The position numbers and the translations under genes are program-made. From Aquitalea magnusonii (GTDB taxonomy: Bacteria; Pseudomonadota; Gammaproteobacteria; Burkholderiales; Chromobacteriaceae), in NCBI RefSeq assembly GCF_003202035.1, contig NZ_QJKC01000011.1, forward strand, positions 1-64,000: DNA of 64,000 bases, in the 5' to 3' direction. This document shows, piece by piece, positions 37,780 to 46,021 of this stretch (position 1 is the first letter of the stretch; each line of letters opens with the position of its first letter). Under the pieces are notes generated by a model. That model did no database searches, had not been told where the DNA came from, and was given only the letters and a program-made list of their open reading frames with translations.

Positions 37780-37901
37780 GATGGCTTTATAACAGGGTAA
37801 TCTTTCCATTTTACCGGTGAATCTTTGTCTGCCCAAATCGGGAATGATAGTCTGTGGCGATCAAGCGGATTTGCGCTGAACAAAAGCGGAAGGGTGGAGC
37901 A

Positions 37902-38318
37902 GTGAAAGCAAGACTGAAATGGGTGGATGGCGTGTGCTTCATGGGCGAGAGCGGTAGCGGCCACGCGGTGGTGATGGATGGCGCGCCGGAGGGTGGTGGC
38001 CGTAATCTGGGGCCGCGCCCGATGGAGCTGCTGTTGCTGGGCACGGCCGGTTGTACCAGCTATGACGTGATTTCCATCCTGAAAAAGTCGCGCCAGCAAG
38101 TGACCGACTGCTGGGTGGAAATGGAGGCCGAGCGTGCCGAGACCGAACCCAAGGTCTTCACCAAAATCCATTTCCATTTTGTGGTGACCGGGCGGGAGCT
38201 GAAGCCGGAAGTGGTGGAGCGGGCCATCAAGCTGTCGGCCGAGAAATATTGCTCGGCCTCCATCATGCTGGGCAAGACTGCCGACATCACCCACGATTTC
38301 GAGGTGCGTGAGGGCTGA
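37902..38318 (+). CDS. OsmC-family protein
   Basis: This 138-residue protein has the OsmC/YhfA fold: VKARLKWVDGVCFMGESGSG, MELLLLGTAGCTSYDVISIL with one conserved Cys, and KYCSASIMLGKTADITHDFE with the second. Paired cysteines like these reduce organic hydroperoxides in OsmC/Ohr proteins; the YhfA-like branch has no firm function. The start is taken as GTG at 37902, which matches the usual N-terminus; a GTG at 37854 is also in frame. A strong terminator follows. Confidence 0.82.
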   Translation: MKARLKWVDGVCFMGESGSGHAVVMDGAPEGGGRNLGPRPMELLLLGTAGCTSYDVISILKKSRQQVTDCWVEMEAERAETEPKVFTKIHFHFVVTGRELKPEVVERAIKLSAEKYCSASIMLGKTADITHDFEVREG

Positions 38319-38359
38319 TGTCCTCAGCGGGTAGCCTGGCTGCCCCTGTCAGTAGTCAA

Positions 38360-38400
38360 CAAGACCGCCGCTGCCATCGGGTAGCGGCGGTCTTGTTTTT
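38360..38400 (+). terminator. strong Rho-independent terminator after the OsmC gene
   Basis: A 13-bp stem, CAAGACCGCCGCT (38360-38372) with AGCGGCGGTCTTG (38383-38395), is followed by TTTTT. It insulates the flagellar operon from upstream transcription. Confidence 0.92.
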
Positions 38401-38528
38401 GCCGCTGGCGGCAGTGGCGGTGACACGGCGGCAAAACTTGCCGCTCCTGCCGCTTGCCGCGACCTGTCTGCTGGTGGGGTGATGGGGTGAAACCAATAAA
38501 ATCAATGCTCTGAATGGATGGTTTTGCC

Positions 38529-38544
38529 TGGCACGGTTCCTGCT
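38529..38544 (+). promoter_or_regulatory. sigma-54 promoter of the flgB operon
   Basis: TGGCACGGTTCCTGCT fits the -24/-12 consensus TGGCACG-N4-TTGCW with one mismatch; the GG and GC pairs are at the required 12-bp distance (38530 and 38542). It ends 33 bp before the flgB start, and the next strong terminator is upstream. In polar flagellar systems rod/hook operons are class III sigma-54 genes under FleQ/FlrC-type control. Confidence 0.8.
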
Positions 38545-38576
38545 AATGATGGGGACGTATCCAGGGAGGCAAGGTC

Positions 38577-38987
38577 ATGTTGGACAAGATTGGCAAGGAA
38601 TTCGATTTTCAGCAGCGGGCGCTCAATTTGCGCGCATACCGCCAGGAAGTCATTGCCAGCAATATTGCCAACGCCGATACCCCCAATTACAAGGCAGTGG
38701 ATTTCGATTTCAAGCAGGCCTTGCAGTCTGCGCAGGATGGACAAGGCAAGCTGGCGATGAATGTGACTGATGCGCGTCATCTGGCGGGAAACGCAGGCGG
38801 CAGTGCCGGCAAACCGGCTGTGCAGTATCGCAATGCGGTACAGCAAAGCCTGGACGGTAACACGGTGGACATGGATGTGGAGCGCGCTGCCTTTGCCGAT
38901 AACGCCTTGCAGTACCAGTCCACGCTCACCTTTCTGAGCAAGCGTATTTCCAGTCTGAATAGCGCCATCACCGGTGGAGGTCAGTAA
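38577..38987 (+). CDS. flgB: flagellar basal-body rod protein FlgB
   Basis: FlgB is a proximal rod subunit exported through the flagellar type III apparatus. The 136-residue length is standard. It starts [20 protein letters not shown] and has the rod-family motif [30 protein letters not shown] precedes the ATG. It is the first gene of flgBCDEFGHI and lies 33 bp after a sigma-54 promoter; flgC follows after 2 bp. Confidence 0.96.
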   Translation: MLDKIGKEFDFQQRALNLRAYRQEVIASNIANADTPNYKAVDFDFKQALQSAQDGQGKLAMNVTDARHLAGNAGGSAGKPAVQYRNAVQQSLDGNTVDMDVERAAFADNALQYQSTLTFLSKRISSLNSAITGGGQ

Positions 38988-38989
38988 AC

Positions 38990-39400
38990 ATGTCGCTCGC
39001 TAATATTTTTGCCATTTCCGGTTCGGCACTGACAGCCCAGTCCATGCGTCTCAACGTGGTGGCCAGCAATATCGCCAACGCGGAAAGCGCCACCAGCTCC
39101 ACCGGTCAGCCTTACAAGGGCCGTCACGTGGTGTTTACCGCGCTGCCGGTCACCGCCGATCAGCCGCAAGTGGCTGGGGTGCGGGTGACTTCCATCGTGG
39201 AAGACCAGACCCCGCCGCGGCTGAAATACGACCCCAGCAACCCTCTGGCGGACGAAAAGGGCTACGTCAACATGCCCAATGTCAATCCGGTCGAGGAAAT
39301 GTCCGACATGATTTCCGCCTCGCGCTCGTATCAGACCAATGTGGAAATGATGAATACCGCCAAAACCTTGCTGCAGAAGACCCTGCAGCTTGGACAGTGA
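38990..39400 (+). CDS. flgC: flagellar basal-body rod protein FlgC
   Basis: FlgC is a proximal rod subunit. The 136-residue protein has the N-terminal rod motif [19 protein letters not shown] and the C-terminal heptad region [16 protein letters not shown] that forms the D0 coiled coil. GGTGGAGG is the ribosome site, placed within the end of flgB. Spacing to flgB is 2 bp and to flgD 15 bp. Confidence 0.96.
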   Translation: MSLANIFAISGSALTAQSMRLNVVASNIANAESATSSTGQPYKGRHVVFTALPVTADQPQVAGVRVTSIVEDQTPPRLKYDPSNPLADEKGYVNMPNVNPVEEMSDMISASRSYQTNVEMMNTAKTLLQKTLQLGQ

Positions 39401-39415
39401 TGAAAGGCAGCAGCC

Positions 39416-40120
39416 ATGACCAGCTCGGTTAATTCCTCGACCAATCCGTATGCGATGCTGAACGGCAGCTCCAGTACATCTGGCAGCAGCACCAGCTCGA
39501 CCAATGCCAATACCGATACCAGCGCACAGGGTATCCAGGATCGCTTCCTCAAGCTGCTGGTGACGCAGTTGCAGGCGCAGGACCCGATGAATCCGATGGA
39601 TAACAGCCAGATCACCAGCCAGATGGCGCAGATCAGCCAGGTATCCGGCATGCAGACGCTTAACACCGCCATGCAGAGCCTGGTGCAGTCGCAAGCCGCC
39701 AACCAGTCATTGATGGCCGCCACCATGATTGGCAAGCAGGCACTGGTACCGGGCAATGCGCTGAGCCTGACCAGCGGTTCCAATGTGCAAGGTGCGGTCA
39801 ATCTGAGTGGCGCTGCCACCGACTACACCGTCAGCATTGCCGACGCCAATGGCAATGTGGTGGATACCCTGACGGTGAAAAGCCCCAGCAGCGGTCTGAA
39901 TTCCTTTAACTGGGACGGCAAGGATGCCAACGGCAACCAGCTGCCCAGCGGCAAATACACGTTCAGCGCCAAGGCCACCAGTGCCAGCAGTACTGCGGTA
40001 ACGGCCACGCCGTATGCCAACCAGGCGGTCACTGCCGTCAGCTGGGCCAGCGGTACGCCGCAGCTGATCATGAAAGACGGCAGCAGCGTCGGTCTGGCCA
40101 GCATTGCCCAGTTGTCTTAA
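39416..40120 (+). CDS. flgD: flagellar hook assembly scaffold protein FlgD
   Basis: FlgD caps the growing hook and is discarded later. The 234-residue protein has a Ser/Thr-rich N-terminus, the signature FLKLLVTQLQAQDPMNPMD (about 42-60) and a C-terminal FlgD Ig-like/tudor part with the FNWDGKDANGNQLPSGKYTF motif. It lies between flgC and flgE, as expected. Confidence 0.95.
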   Translation: MTSSVNSSTNPYAMLNGSSSTSGSSTSSTNANTDTSAQGIQDRFLKLLVTQLQAQDPMNPMDNSQITSQMAQISQVSGMQTLNTAMQSLVQSQAANQSLMAATMIGKQALVPGNALSLTSGSNVQGAVNLSGAATDYTVSIADANGNVVDTLTVKSPSSGLNSFNWDGKDANGNQLPSGKYTFSAKATSASSTAVTATPYANQAVTAVSWASGTPQLIMKDGSSVGLASIAQLS

Positions 40121-40161
40121 TCAAAAGTCATTAGCGCAAACAGGTTTCGGGGAGTAGTGTC

Positions 40162-41427
40162 ATGGGTTTTCAACAAGGTTTGAGCGGTCTGAATTCGGCG
40201 TCTGCACAGCTGGATACCATCGGTAACAACGTATCCAACGCCAGCACCGTCGGTTTCAAGAGTTCGCGCACCGAGTTTGGCGATCTGTTCTCCACCAGCT
40301 TTTATGGTGTGGCCAATACCAGCGCCGGTATCGGCTCGCAGGTGAGTGGGGTCACCCAGTCCTTTAGTGCGGGCAACATTACCCCGACCGGTCGCAGCCT
40401 GGACCTTGCCATCAATAACAACGGCTTTTTCATCGTACGGCAGAATCCGACCTCCAGCACCGGCTCGCTGGCCTATACCCGTAATGGCCAGTTCCAGGTG
40501 GACAAGGATGGTTACATCGTCAATGGCAACGACCGCCTGCAAGGCTGGATGGCCAATAATGGCGTGGTGACCCAGGGCCCGGTCACCGACCTGAAACTGC
40601 AAACCAACCTGATTTCGCCGGCAGCGACTACCAAGGTCTCCATGGGGGTCAATCTGGACTCTCGCCTGAGTGCCCCTACGGTGACGCCGCTGAATCCGAC
40701 CAATACCAATAGTTTCAACTGGTCGAATGCCGCACAGGTGTATGACAGCCTGGGTAATCAGCACAACCTGACCCTGTACTACGTCAAGGGCACGCCGACC
40801 GCCACCGGCACGCCGTGGACGGTAACCGCCTATGTCGATGGCAGTCCGGCTAGCGGCACCAATACCTACACGATGAACTACGATACCTCCGGTAATCTGA
40901 TCACTACTACATCTACCACACCTCCCACGCCTATCGCACCGTTCAGTGTCACCTTCTCCCCGACGCCGGTGAATGGTTCTTCGGCACCGGTAACCTTTAC
41001 CGTGGATTACACCGGTTCCACCCAGGTGGCGCAGGCTTCCGGTACCCCGACCGAAACAGTGGATGGCTATGCCCCGGGTACGCTGAGCAGCATGAATATC
41101 GACACCCACGGCAATATCATGGCCAGCTTTTCCAATGGTCAGAACAAAGTCATCGGGCAAGTGGCGCTGGCCACCTTCACCAACTCGCAAGGCCTGCAAA
41201 ATGAAGGCGGCAACCGCTGGCAGCAGACCCTGCAATCCGGCGTGCCAGCCTACAATGCCCCGGGTTCCGGCAATGCCGGTACCGTGCAGTCGCAGGCACT
41301 GGAAGATTCCAACGTCGACCTGACTGCGGAACTGGTCAACATGATTACCGCGCAGCGCTTCTACCAGGCGAATGCCCAAACCATCAAGACCGAAGACACC
41401 TTGATGCAGACCATCATCAATCTGTGA
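40162..41427 (+). CDS. flgE: flagellar hook protein FlgE
   Basis: FlgE forms the hook. The 421-residue protein starts MGFQQGLSGLNSASAQLD, with the rod/hook motif IGNNVSNASTVGFKSSRTEF, a threonine-rich variable surface region (about 180-310), and the conserved C-terminus LVNMITAQRFYQANAQTIKT. GGGGAG is the ribosome site. It is separated from flgD by 41 bp with no promoter seen. Confidence 0.96.
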   Translation: MGFQQGLSGLNSASAQLDTIGNNVSNASTVGFKSSRTEFGDLFSTSFYGVANTSAGIGSQVSGVTQSFSAGNITPTGRSLDLAINNNGFFIVRQNPTSSTGSLAYTRNGQFQVDKDGYIVNGNDRLQGWMANNGVVTQGPVTDLKLQTNLISPAATTKVSMGVNLDSRLSAPTVTPLNPTNTNSFNWSNAAQVYDSLGNQHNLTLYYVKGTPTATGTPWTVTAYVDGSPASGTNTYTMNYDTSGNLITTTSTTPPTPIAPFSVTFSPTPVNGSSAPVTFTVDYTGSTQVAQASGTPTETVDGYAPGTLSSMNIDTHGNIMASFSNGQNKVIGQVALATFTNSQGLQNEGGNRWQQTLQSGVPAYNAPGSGNAGTVQSQALEDSNVDLTAELVNMITAQRFYQANAQTIKTEDTLMQTIINL

Positions 41428-41466
41428 TTGATGTCAGCCAGATCAGCCTAAGGAAGCGGGGAAACA

Positions 41467-42207
41467 ATGGATAAGATGCTGTACCTGGCCATGACCGGTG
41501 CCAAACACATCGATTTGCAGCAAGCCACCACGGCCAATAATCTGTCCAATGCCAATACCAATGCCTTCAAGGCCGATCTGGCCTCCTTCCGTGCGCTGCC
41601 GGTAGTGGGCCCCGGTGCGCCGACCCGTACTTATGTGGTGGACAACACCATTGGCCATGACATGAGCCAGGGCAGCCTGATGCATACCGGCAGCCCCAGT
41701 GACTTTGCCCTGGGTTCGCCCGGTTTCTTCGCCGTGCAGGCCGCGGATGGCAGTGAAGCCTATACCCGCGATGGCGGCTACGTGCTGGACGCCAATGGCA
41801 TGATGCGCACCCGCAGTGGCCTGCCCATCACCGGGGATGGCGGCCCGATTACCGTGCCGACCGGCTATCAGGTGCAGCTGGGTCAGGATGGTTCGGTTAT
41901 CGGCGTGCCGCAAAACGGCAAGGACCGTACCCCGCAACTGCTGGGGCAGATCAAGCTGGTCAATCCCGGTGCCAAGGAAGTGTACAAGGGGCCGGACGGC
42001 CTGTTCCGCATGAATAGTGGCGATACCGCCACGGCCGACACCTCGGTCAAACTGGTGCCGGAAACGCTGGAAGCCAGCAATGTCAACGCGGTGGAAAGCC
42101 TGGTGCAGATGATCTCCCACGGTCGCCAGTACGACATGAATATCAAGCTGATGACCAATGCTGATCAGAACGATCAGAAAGCCACCCAGCTGCTGGCCAT
42201 GGGCTAA
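41467..42207 (+). CDS. flgF: flagellar basal-body rod protein FlgF
   Basis: FlgF is a proximal rod subunit. The 246-residue protein has the N-terminal motif TANNLSNANTNAFKADLASF, the central D1 region with SPGFFAVQAADGSEAYTR, and the C-terminal VESLVQMISHGRQYDMN. It is placed between flgE and flgG as in most proteobacteria. Confidence 0.95.
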   Translation: MDKMLYLAMTGAKHIDLQQATTANNLSNANTNAFKADLASFRALPVVGPGAPTRTYVVDNTIGHDMSQGSLMHTGSPSDFALGSPGFFAVQAADGSEAYTRDGGYVLDANGMMRTRSGLPITGDGGPITVPTGYQVQLGQDGSVIGVPQNGKDRTPQLLGQIKLVNPGAKEVYKGPDGLFRMNSGDTATADTSVKLVPETLEASNVNAVESLVQMISHGRQYDMNIKLMTNADQNDQKATQLLAMG

Positions 42208-42260
42208 GCCCAGCTGCTCCCATACTCATAACAAATCAAGAATTCTGAGGAAACACCGCC

Positions 42261-43043
42261 ATGATGCGTGCGCTTTATGTTGCCAAGACCGGGATGGACT
42301 CCAGCCAGTTCAATCTGGATGTCATTTCCAACAACCTGGCCAACGTCAACACCGTGGGTTTCAAGCGCGGGCGCGCTGTGTTCGAAGATCTTTACTATCA
42401 GACCCTGCGCCAGCCGGGTGCGCAGCTGGCAGATGGCAGCACCACGCCCACCGGTTTGCAGGTTGGTACTGGTGCCACGGCAGTGGCTACCGCCAAGAAC
42501 TTCACCCAGGGCAATATGACGCAGAGCAGCCAGCCACTGGACTGGGCGATTACCGGCGACGGCTTTTTCCGTATCCTGCGCCCGGATGGCACCACGGCTT
42601 ATACCCGTGATGGTGAGTTCAAGCGCAACTCCAGCGGTGACATCGTCACCTCGGATGGCTATCAGCTCAACCCCAATATCAATATCCCCAGCACGGCTTC
42701 GCAAATTACCGTTTCCACCGCCGGTGTGGTGCAGTACTTCCTGCCCAACAATCCGGCACCGCAAACCGCCGGCACCATCCAGCTGACGACCTTCATCAAT
42801 CCGCAAGGTCTGGAAAGTGTCGGCAATAATCTGTACCTGCAAAGTGCCTCCTCCGGCGATCCGCAGGATGGCGATCCGGGTACGGACAGCCGTGGTCTGG
42901 TCATGCAGGGTTTTCTGGAAGGCTCCAACGTCAATGTGACCGAGGAACTGGTCAACATGATTACCGCCCAGCGTTCGTTTGAAATGAACTCCAAGGCGAT
43001 CACCACGGCCGACCAGATGCTGCAGAAGCTGACGCAGATGTAA
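42261..43043 (+). CDS. flgG: flagellar basal-body distal rod protein FlgG
   Basis: FlgG builds the distal rod. The 260-residue length is standard. It starts MMRALYVAKTGMDSSQFNLD, continues ISNNLANVNTVGFKRGRAVF, has YYQTLRQPGAQLADGS (the FlgG-specific segment), and ends ELVNMITAQRSFEMNSKAI. An alternative ATG is the next codon. GAGGAAA is the ribosome site. Confidence 0.97.
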   Translation: MMRALYVAKTGMDSSQFNLDVISNNLANVNTVGFKRGRAVFEDLYYQTLRQPGAQLADGSTTPTGLQVGTGATAVATAKNFTQGNMTQSSQPLDWAITGDGFFRILRPDGTTAYTRDGEFKRNSSGDIVTSDGYQLNPNINIPSTASQITVSTAGVVQYFLPNNPAPQTAGTIQLTTFINPQGLESVGNNLYLQSASSGDPQDGDPGTDSRGLVMQGFLEGSNVNVTEELVNMITAQRSFEMNSKAITTADQMLQKLTQM

Positions 43044-43123
43044 GCTGCCGGTTCTGCTGGTGGTATTTAAACGCTAAAATCAGTTTTTGCTTGATGGCCG
43101 GCTGGCGGTGTGAGGAGGGCGGA

Positions 43124-43807
43124 ATGAAAATGCTGAAATGGATGATGCCGGGGATGCTGGCATTGCTGCTGGCCGCTTGTGCGGCGCAGGAGCCGCCGCT
43201 GGTGACCCTGCCCATGACTGCGCGGCCGCAACCGCAAGCCAATACCCTGCCGGCCAATGGTTCCATCTTCCAGGCGGGCAGTTACCGTGCCATGTTCGAA
43301 GACAAGATGCCGGCACTGGTGGGCGACACGCTGACCATCTCGATTCAGGAAAAGTCCTCCACCTCGCAGTCGGAACAAACCACGGCCACCCGTTCTTCCG
43401 CGCTCAATGAAAGCCTGTCCAGCGGCATCCAGCTGCCGTTTGTGCCTAGCAGTCTGGGCAAGGGTGTCGGCGCTTCCATAACCGGCAGCGGCTCGGCCAA
43501 CAATACCGGCAAGGGCACCAATCAGGTGGCCACCACCTTTGTCAGCTCCATTACCGTCACCGTGATCGAAGTGCTGGCCAATGGCAATCTGGTGGTCAGC
43601 GGTGAAAAAGTGGTGCGAATCAATGGCGATACCGAATCCATCCGCCTGTCCGGAGTGGTCAATCCGCGTGATATCGCGGCCGACCGTTCGGTCTCCTCGC
43701 TCAAGGTGGCCGATGCCCGCATCGAGCAGGAAACCAAGGGTAATAACCGTCTGTACAACGAGCCGGGCTGGCTGGCCAAATTTTTCCTGAGCATCATGCC
43801 CATTTGA
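43124..43807 (+). CDS. flgH: flagellar L-ring lipoprotein FlgH
   Basis: FlgH forms the outer-membrane L-ring around the rod. The 227-residue precursor has a lipoprotein signal (MMPGMLALLLAAC; Cys19 is the lipidation site), the segment LPANGSIFQAGSYRAMFED, DTLTISIQEKSSTSQSEQT and the C-terminal VNPRDIAADRSVSSLKVADA. GGAGGGCGG precedes the ATG at 43124; longer in-frame starts would hide the signal peptide. Confidence 0.96.
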   Translation: MKMLKWMMPGMLALLLAACAAQEPPLVTLPMTARPQPQANTLPANGSIFQAGSYRAMFEDKMPALVGDTLTISIQEKSSTSQSEQTTATRSSALNESLSSGIQLPFVPSSLGKGVGASITGSGSANNTGKGTNQVATTFVSSITVTVIEVLANGNLVVSGEKVVRINGDTESIRLSGVVNPRDIAADRSVSSLKVADARIEQETKGNNRLYNEPGWLAKFFLSIMPI

Positions 43808-43828
43808 TGACCAGGACTGGATGACATC

Positions 43829-44926
43829 ATGAAAAAATTCCTGCTTGCACTGACTTGCCTGCTGCTGGGGGCGCAAGTGCTGGCGGCCGACCGGCTCAAG
43901 GACATTACCAATATTGCCGGCGTGCGCTCCAACCAATTGCTGGGTTACGGCCTGGTGGTGGGGCTGGATGGCAGCGGCGACAAGGTGACTTCCTCGCCGT
44001 TTACCGGTCAGTCGCTGTCGAACATGCTGACCCAGCTGGGCGTGCAGATTCCGCCCGGAACCAAGGTCGACCCCAAGAATGTGGCGGCAGTCAGCCTCAC
44101 CGCCACCTTGCCGCCCTTCGCCCGTAAAGGCCAGGCGCTGGATGTCACCGTCTCCTCGATTGGCGATGCCAAGAGTCTGCGCGGGGGGACCTTGCTGCTG
44201 TCGCCACTCAAGGGGGCTGACGGGCAGATTTACGGCATGGCGCAGGGTAATGTGCTGGTGGGCGGTGCAGGCGCAGCGGCCGGTGGCAGCAAGGCGCAGA
44301 TCAACCAGCTGAGTGTGGGGCGGATTGCCGGTGGTGCCACGGTGGAGCGTGAAGTGCCCACGGCGCTGGGGAGTGGCGAATTCATCAATCTGGAATTGCA
44401 GGAAGCCAATTTCACCATGGCCAACCGGGTGGTCCAGGCCATCAACAAGGCATTTGGCAGTGGCACCGCCCGTGCGGTGGACGGTGGCCTGGTGGAAGTA
44501 CGTGCGCCCTTCGATTCCAACCAGCGCGTGCAGTTTCTGTCGCGGATGGAAAATCTTGCCGTCGACCCGGCAGAAGTTTCCCCTCTGGTCATCATCAACG
44601 CCCGGACCGGCTCCATCGTGATGAACCAGGCGGTACAGCTGGAACCCTGCGCCATCGCCCACGGCAACCTTACCGTCACCATCAGCAACAACCCGCAGGT
44701 CAGTCAGCCCCCTGCGCTGTCTGGAGGGCAGACGGTGGCCACCAATCAGGCCAATGTCAGCGTCACCAGCGATGTCGGCAAGGTGCTGAAAGTGGCCAAG
44801 AGCGCCAATCTCAACCAGGTTGTCTCGGCACTGAATGCACTGGGTGCCACGCCGCAAGACCTGATTTCCATCTTGCAGGCAATGAAGGCTGCCGGATCGC
44901 TCAAGGCCGATTTGCAAATCATCTGA
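43829..44926 (+). CDS. flgI: flagellar P-ring protein FlgI
   Basis: FlgI forms the periplasmic P-ring. The 365-residue precursor has a Sec signal peptide (MKKFLLALTCLLLGAQVLAA) and starts the mature part DRLKDITNIAGVRSNQLLGY. GLVVGLDGSGDK, VSLTATLPPFARKGQ and the C-terminal LVSALNALGATPQDLISILQ-type end are conserved. A Rho-independent terminator lies 19 bp after the stop, closing the flgB-I unit. Confidence 0.97.
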   Translation: MKKFLLALTCLLLGAQVLAADRLKDITNIAGVRSNQLLGYGLVVGLDGSGDKVTSSPFTGQSLSNMLTQLGVQIPPGTKVDPKNVAAVSLTATLPPFARKGQALDVTVSSIGDAKSLRGGTLLLSPLKGADGQIYGMAQGNVLVGGAGAAAGGSKAQINQLSVGRIAGGATVEREVPTALGSGEFINLELQEANFTMANRVVQAINKAFGSGTARAVDGGLVEVRAPFDSNQRVQFLSRMENLAVDPAEVSPLVIINARTGSIVMNQAVQLEPCAIAHGNLTVTISNNPQVSQPPALSGGQTVATNQANVSVTSDVGKVLKVAKSANLNQVVSALNALGATPQDLISILQAMKAAGSLKADLQII

Positions 44927-44944
44927 GCCCGGTTTTTCTTGCTG

Positions 44945-44971
44945 AAAAAGGCCCCGTCGACGGGGCCTTTT
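44945..44971 (+). terminator. Rho-independent terminator between flgI and flgJ
   Basis: AAAGGCCCCG (44947-44956), the loop TCGA and CGGGGCCTTT (44961-44970) form a 10-bp stem with A and T flanks. It ends flgB-I just before the flgJ promoter. Confidence 0.88.
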
Positions 44972-44975
44972 GCGT

Positions 44976-44991
44976 TGGCCCGCTTCTTGCT
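44976..44991 (+). promoter_or_regulatory. sigma-54 promoter of flgJ
   Basis: TGGCCCGCTTCTTGCT matches TGGCACG-N4-TTGCW with one mismatch, and the GG (44977) and GC (44989) elements are 12 bp apart. It sits directly after the flgI terminator and 24 bp before the flgJ start. Confidence 0.82.
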
Positions 44992-45015
44992 TTTAGCCGG
45001 GTGGAGGAGTGAAGA

Positions 45016-45975
45016 ATGACGACGCAGTTTTCCAGTACCTATACAGCAAACGATGCCCTGAACCAGCAGCTGGCGGTGGATCCCACCCAGATGTCCAGCC
45101 TGCGTTCGCGCATGGCCAAGGACCCCAAGGGGGCGGCCAAGGAAGCGGCGTCGCAGTTCGAAGCCCTGCTGATGGGAACCATGCTGAAAACCATGCGTGA
45201 AACCAAGTTTGACGACGAGGGCGACTCCGCCATGGATACCTACCGCGGCATGCTGGACCAGCAGATGGTGCAGTCGCTGAGCCGTGCCGGCGGCATGGGA
45301 ATTGCCGATCTGGTGTACAAGCAGATCGCCAAGCAATCCGGTTTTGATGCCGGCAGCGATGCCAGCAAGCTGCGTCCGGCGGCCAGCAGCCCGGTACTGC
45401 CCACCCGTTTTAGCCAGTCGAGCGGGGTGAAAGCCTATCAGGCCGCACAGAGCGAGGCAGCCAGCGCCGGCCTGGCCACGGCGCAGGCAGACAGCACCGT
45501 CGTCAGCGATGGCAAGAGCTTCATCCAGGGCATGTTGCCGCATGCCCGCAATGCAGCGTCCCAGCTTGGGGTGGCACCGGAGTTCGTGGTGGCCCATGCC
45601 GCGCTGGAAAGCGGTTGGGGCAAGCGTGCCATTCGCAATGCGGATGGCAGCAATTCACACAACCTGTTCGGCATCAAGGCCACCGGTGACTGGCAAGGCA
45701 AGTCCACCAGCATCACCACCACCGAATATGTGAACGGTAGTGCGCAGAAAAAGGTGGAGAAATTCCGCTCTTATGATTCGTATGCCGATGCCTTCAGCGA
45801 TTACGCCAGCATGCTGAAGAATTCGCCGCGCTACCAGGCCGCATTGAATCAGGGCCGCAATGTGCTGGGTTTCGCCCAGGGCTTGCAAAACGGCGGCTAT
45901 GCCACCGATCCGCGCTATGCGCGCAAACTGGTGGATGTGGCGGCTACGCTGGCACAGCAGGCGGTGCGCTCTTGA
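45016..45975 (+). CDS. flgJ: flagellar rod assembly protein/muramidase FlgJ
   Basis: FlgJ caps the growing rod and cuts peptidoglycan for it. The 319-residue protein has both halves: the N-terminal rod-cap domain (ASQFEALLMGTMLKTMRET, about 50-70) and a C-terminal GH73 glucosaminidase domain with HAALESGWGKRAI, where the Glu is catalytic, and YGSYxxAFxDY-like SYDSYADAFSDYASML. This is the dual-domain beta/gamma type. It has its own sigma-54-like promoter. Confidence 0.96.
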   Translation: MTTQFSSTYTANDALNQQLAVDPTQMSSLRSRMAKDPKGAAKEAASQFEALLMGTMLKTMRETKFDDEGDSAMDTYRGMLDQQMVQSLSRAGGMGIADLVYKQIAKQSGFDAGSDASKLRPAASSPVLPTRFSQSSGVKAYQAAQSEAASAGLATAQADSTVVSDGKSFIQGMLPHARNAASQLGVAPEFVVAHAALESGWGKRAIRNADGSNSHNLFGIKATGDWQGKSTSITTTEYVNGSAQKKVEKFRSYDSYADAFSDYASMLKNSPRYQAALNQGRNVLGFAQGLQNGGYATDPRYARKLVDVAATLAQQAVRS

Positions 45976-45976
45976 T

Positions 45977-46003
45977 TAAAGTTTCAGCAGTTGCGGTCGA
46001 TAA
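45977..46003 (+). promoter_or_regulatory. sigma-28 (FliA) promoter of flgKL
   Basis: TAAAGTTT (45977-45984), an 11-bp spacer and GTCGATAA (45996-46003) match the FliA consensus TAAAGTTT-N11-GCCGATAA with one mismatch. It lies in the short flgJ-flgK gap, starting just past the flgJ stop, with the flgK ATG 18 bp downstream. Confidence 0.88.
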
Positions 46004-46021
46004 AACAGCAGAGAGGCGATA

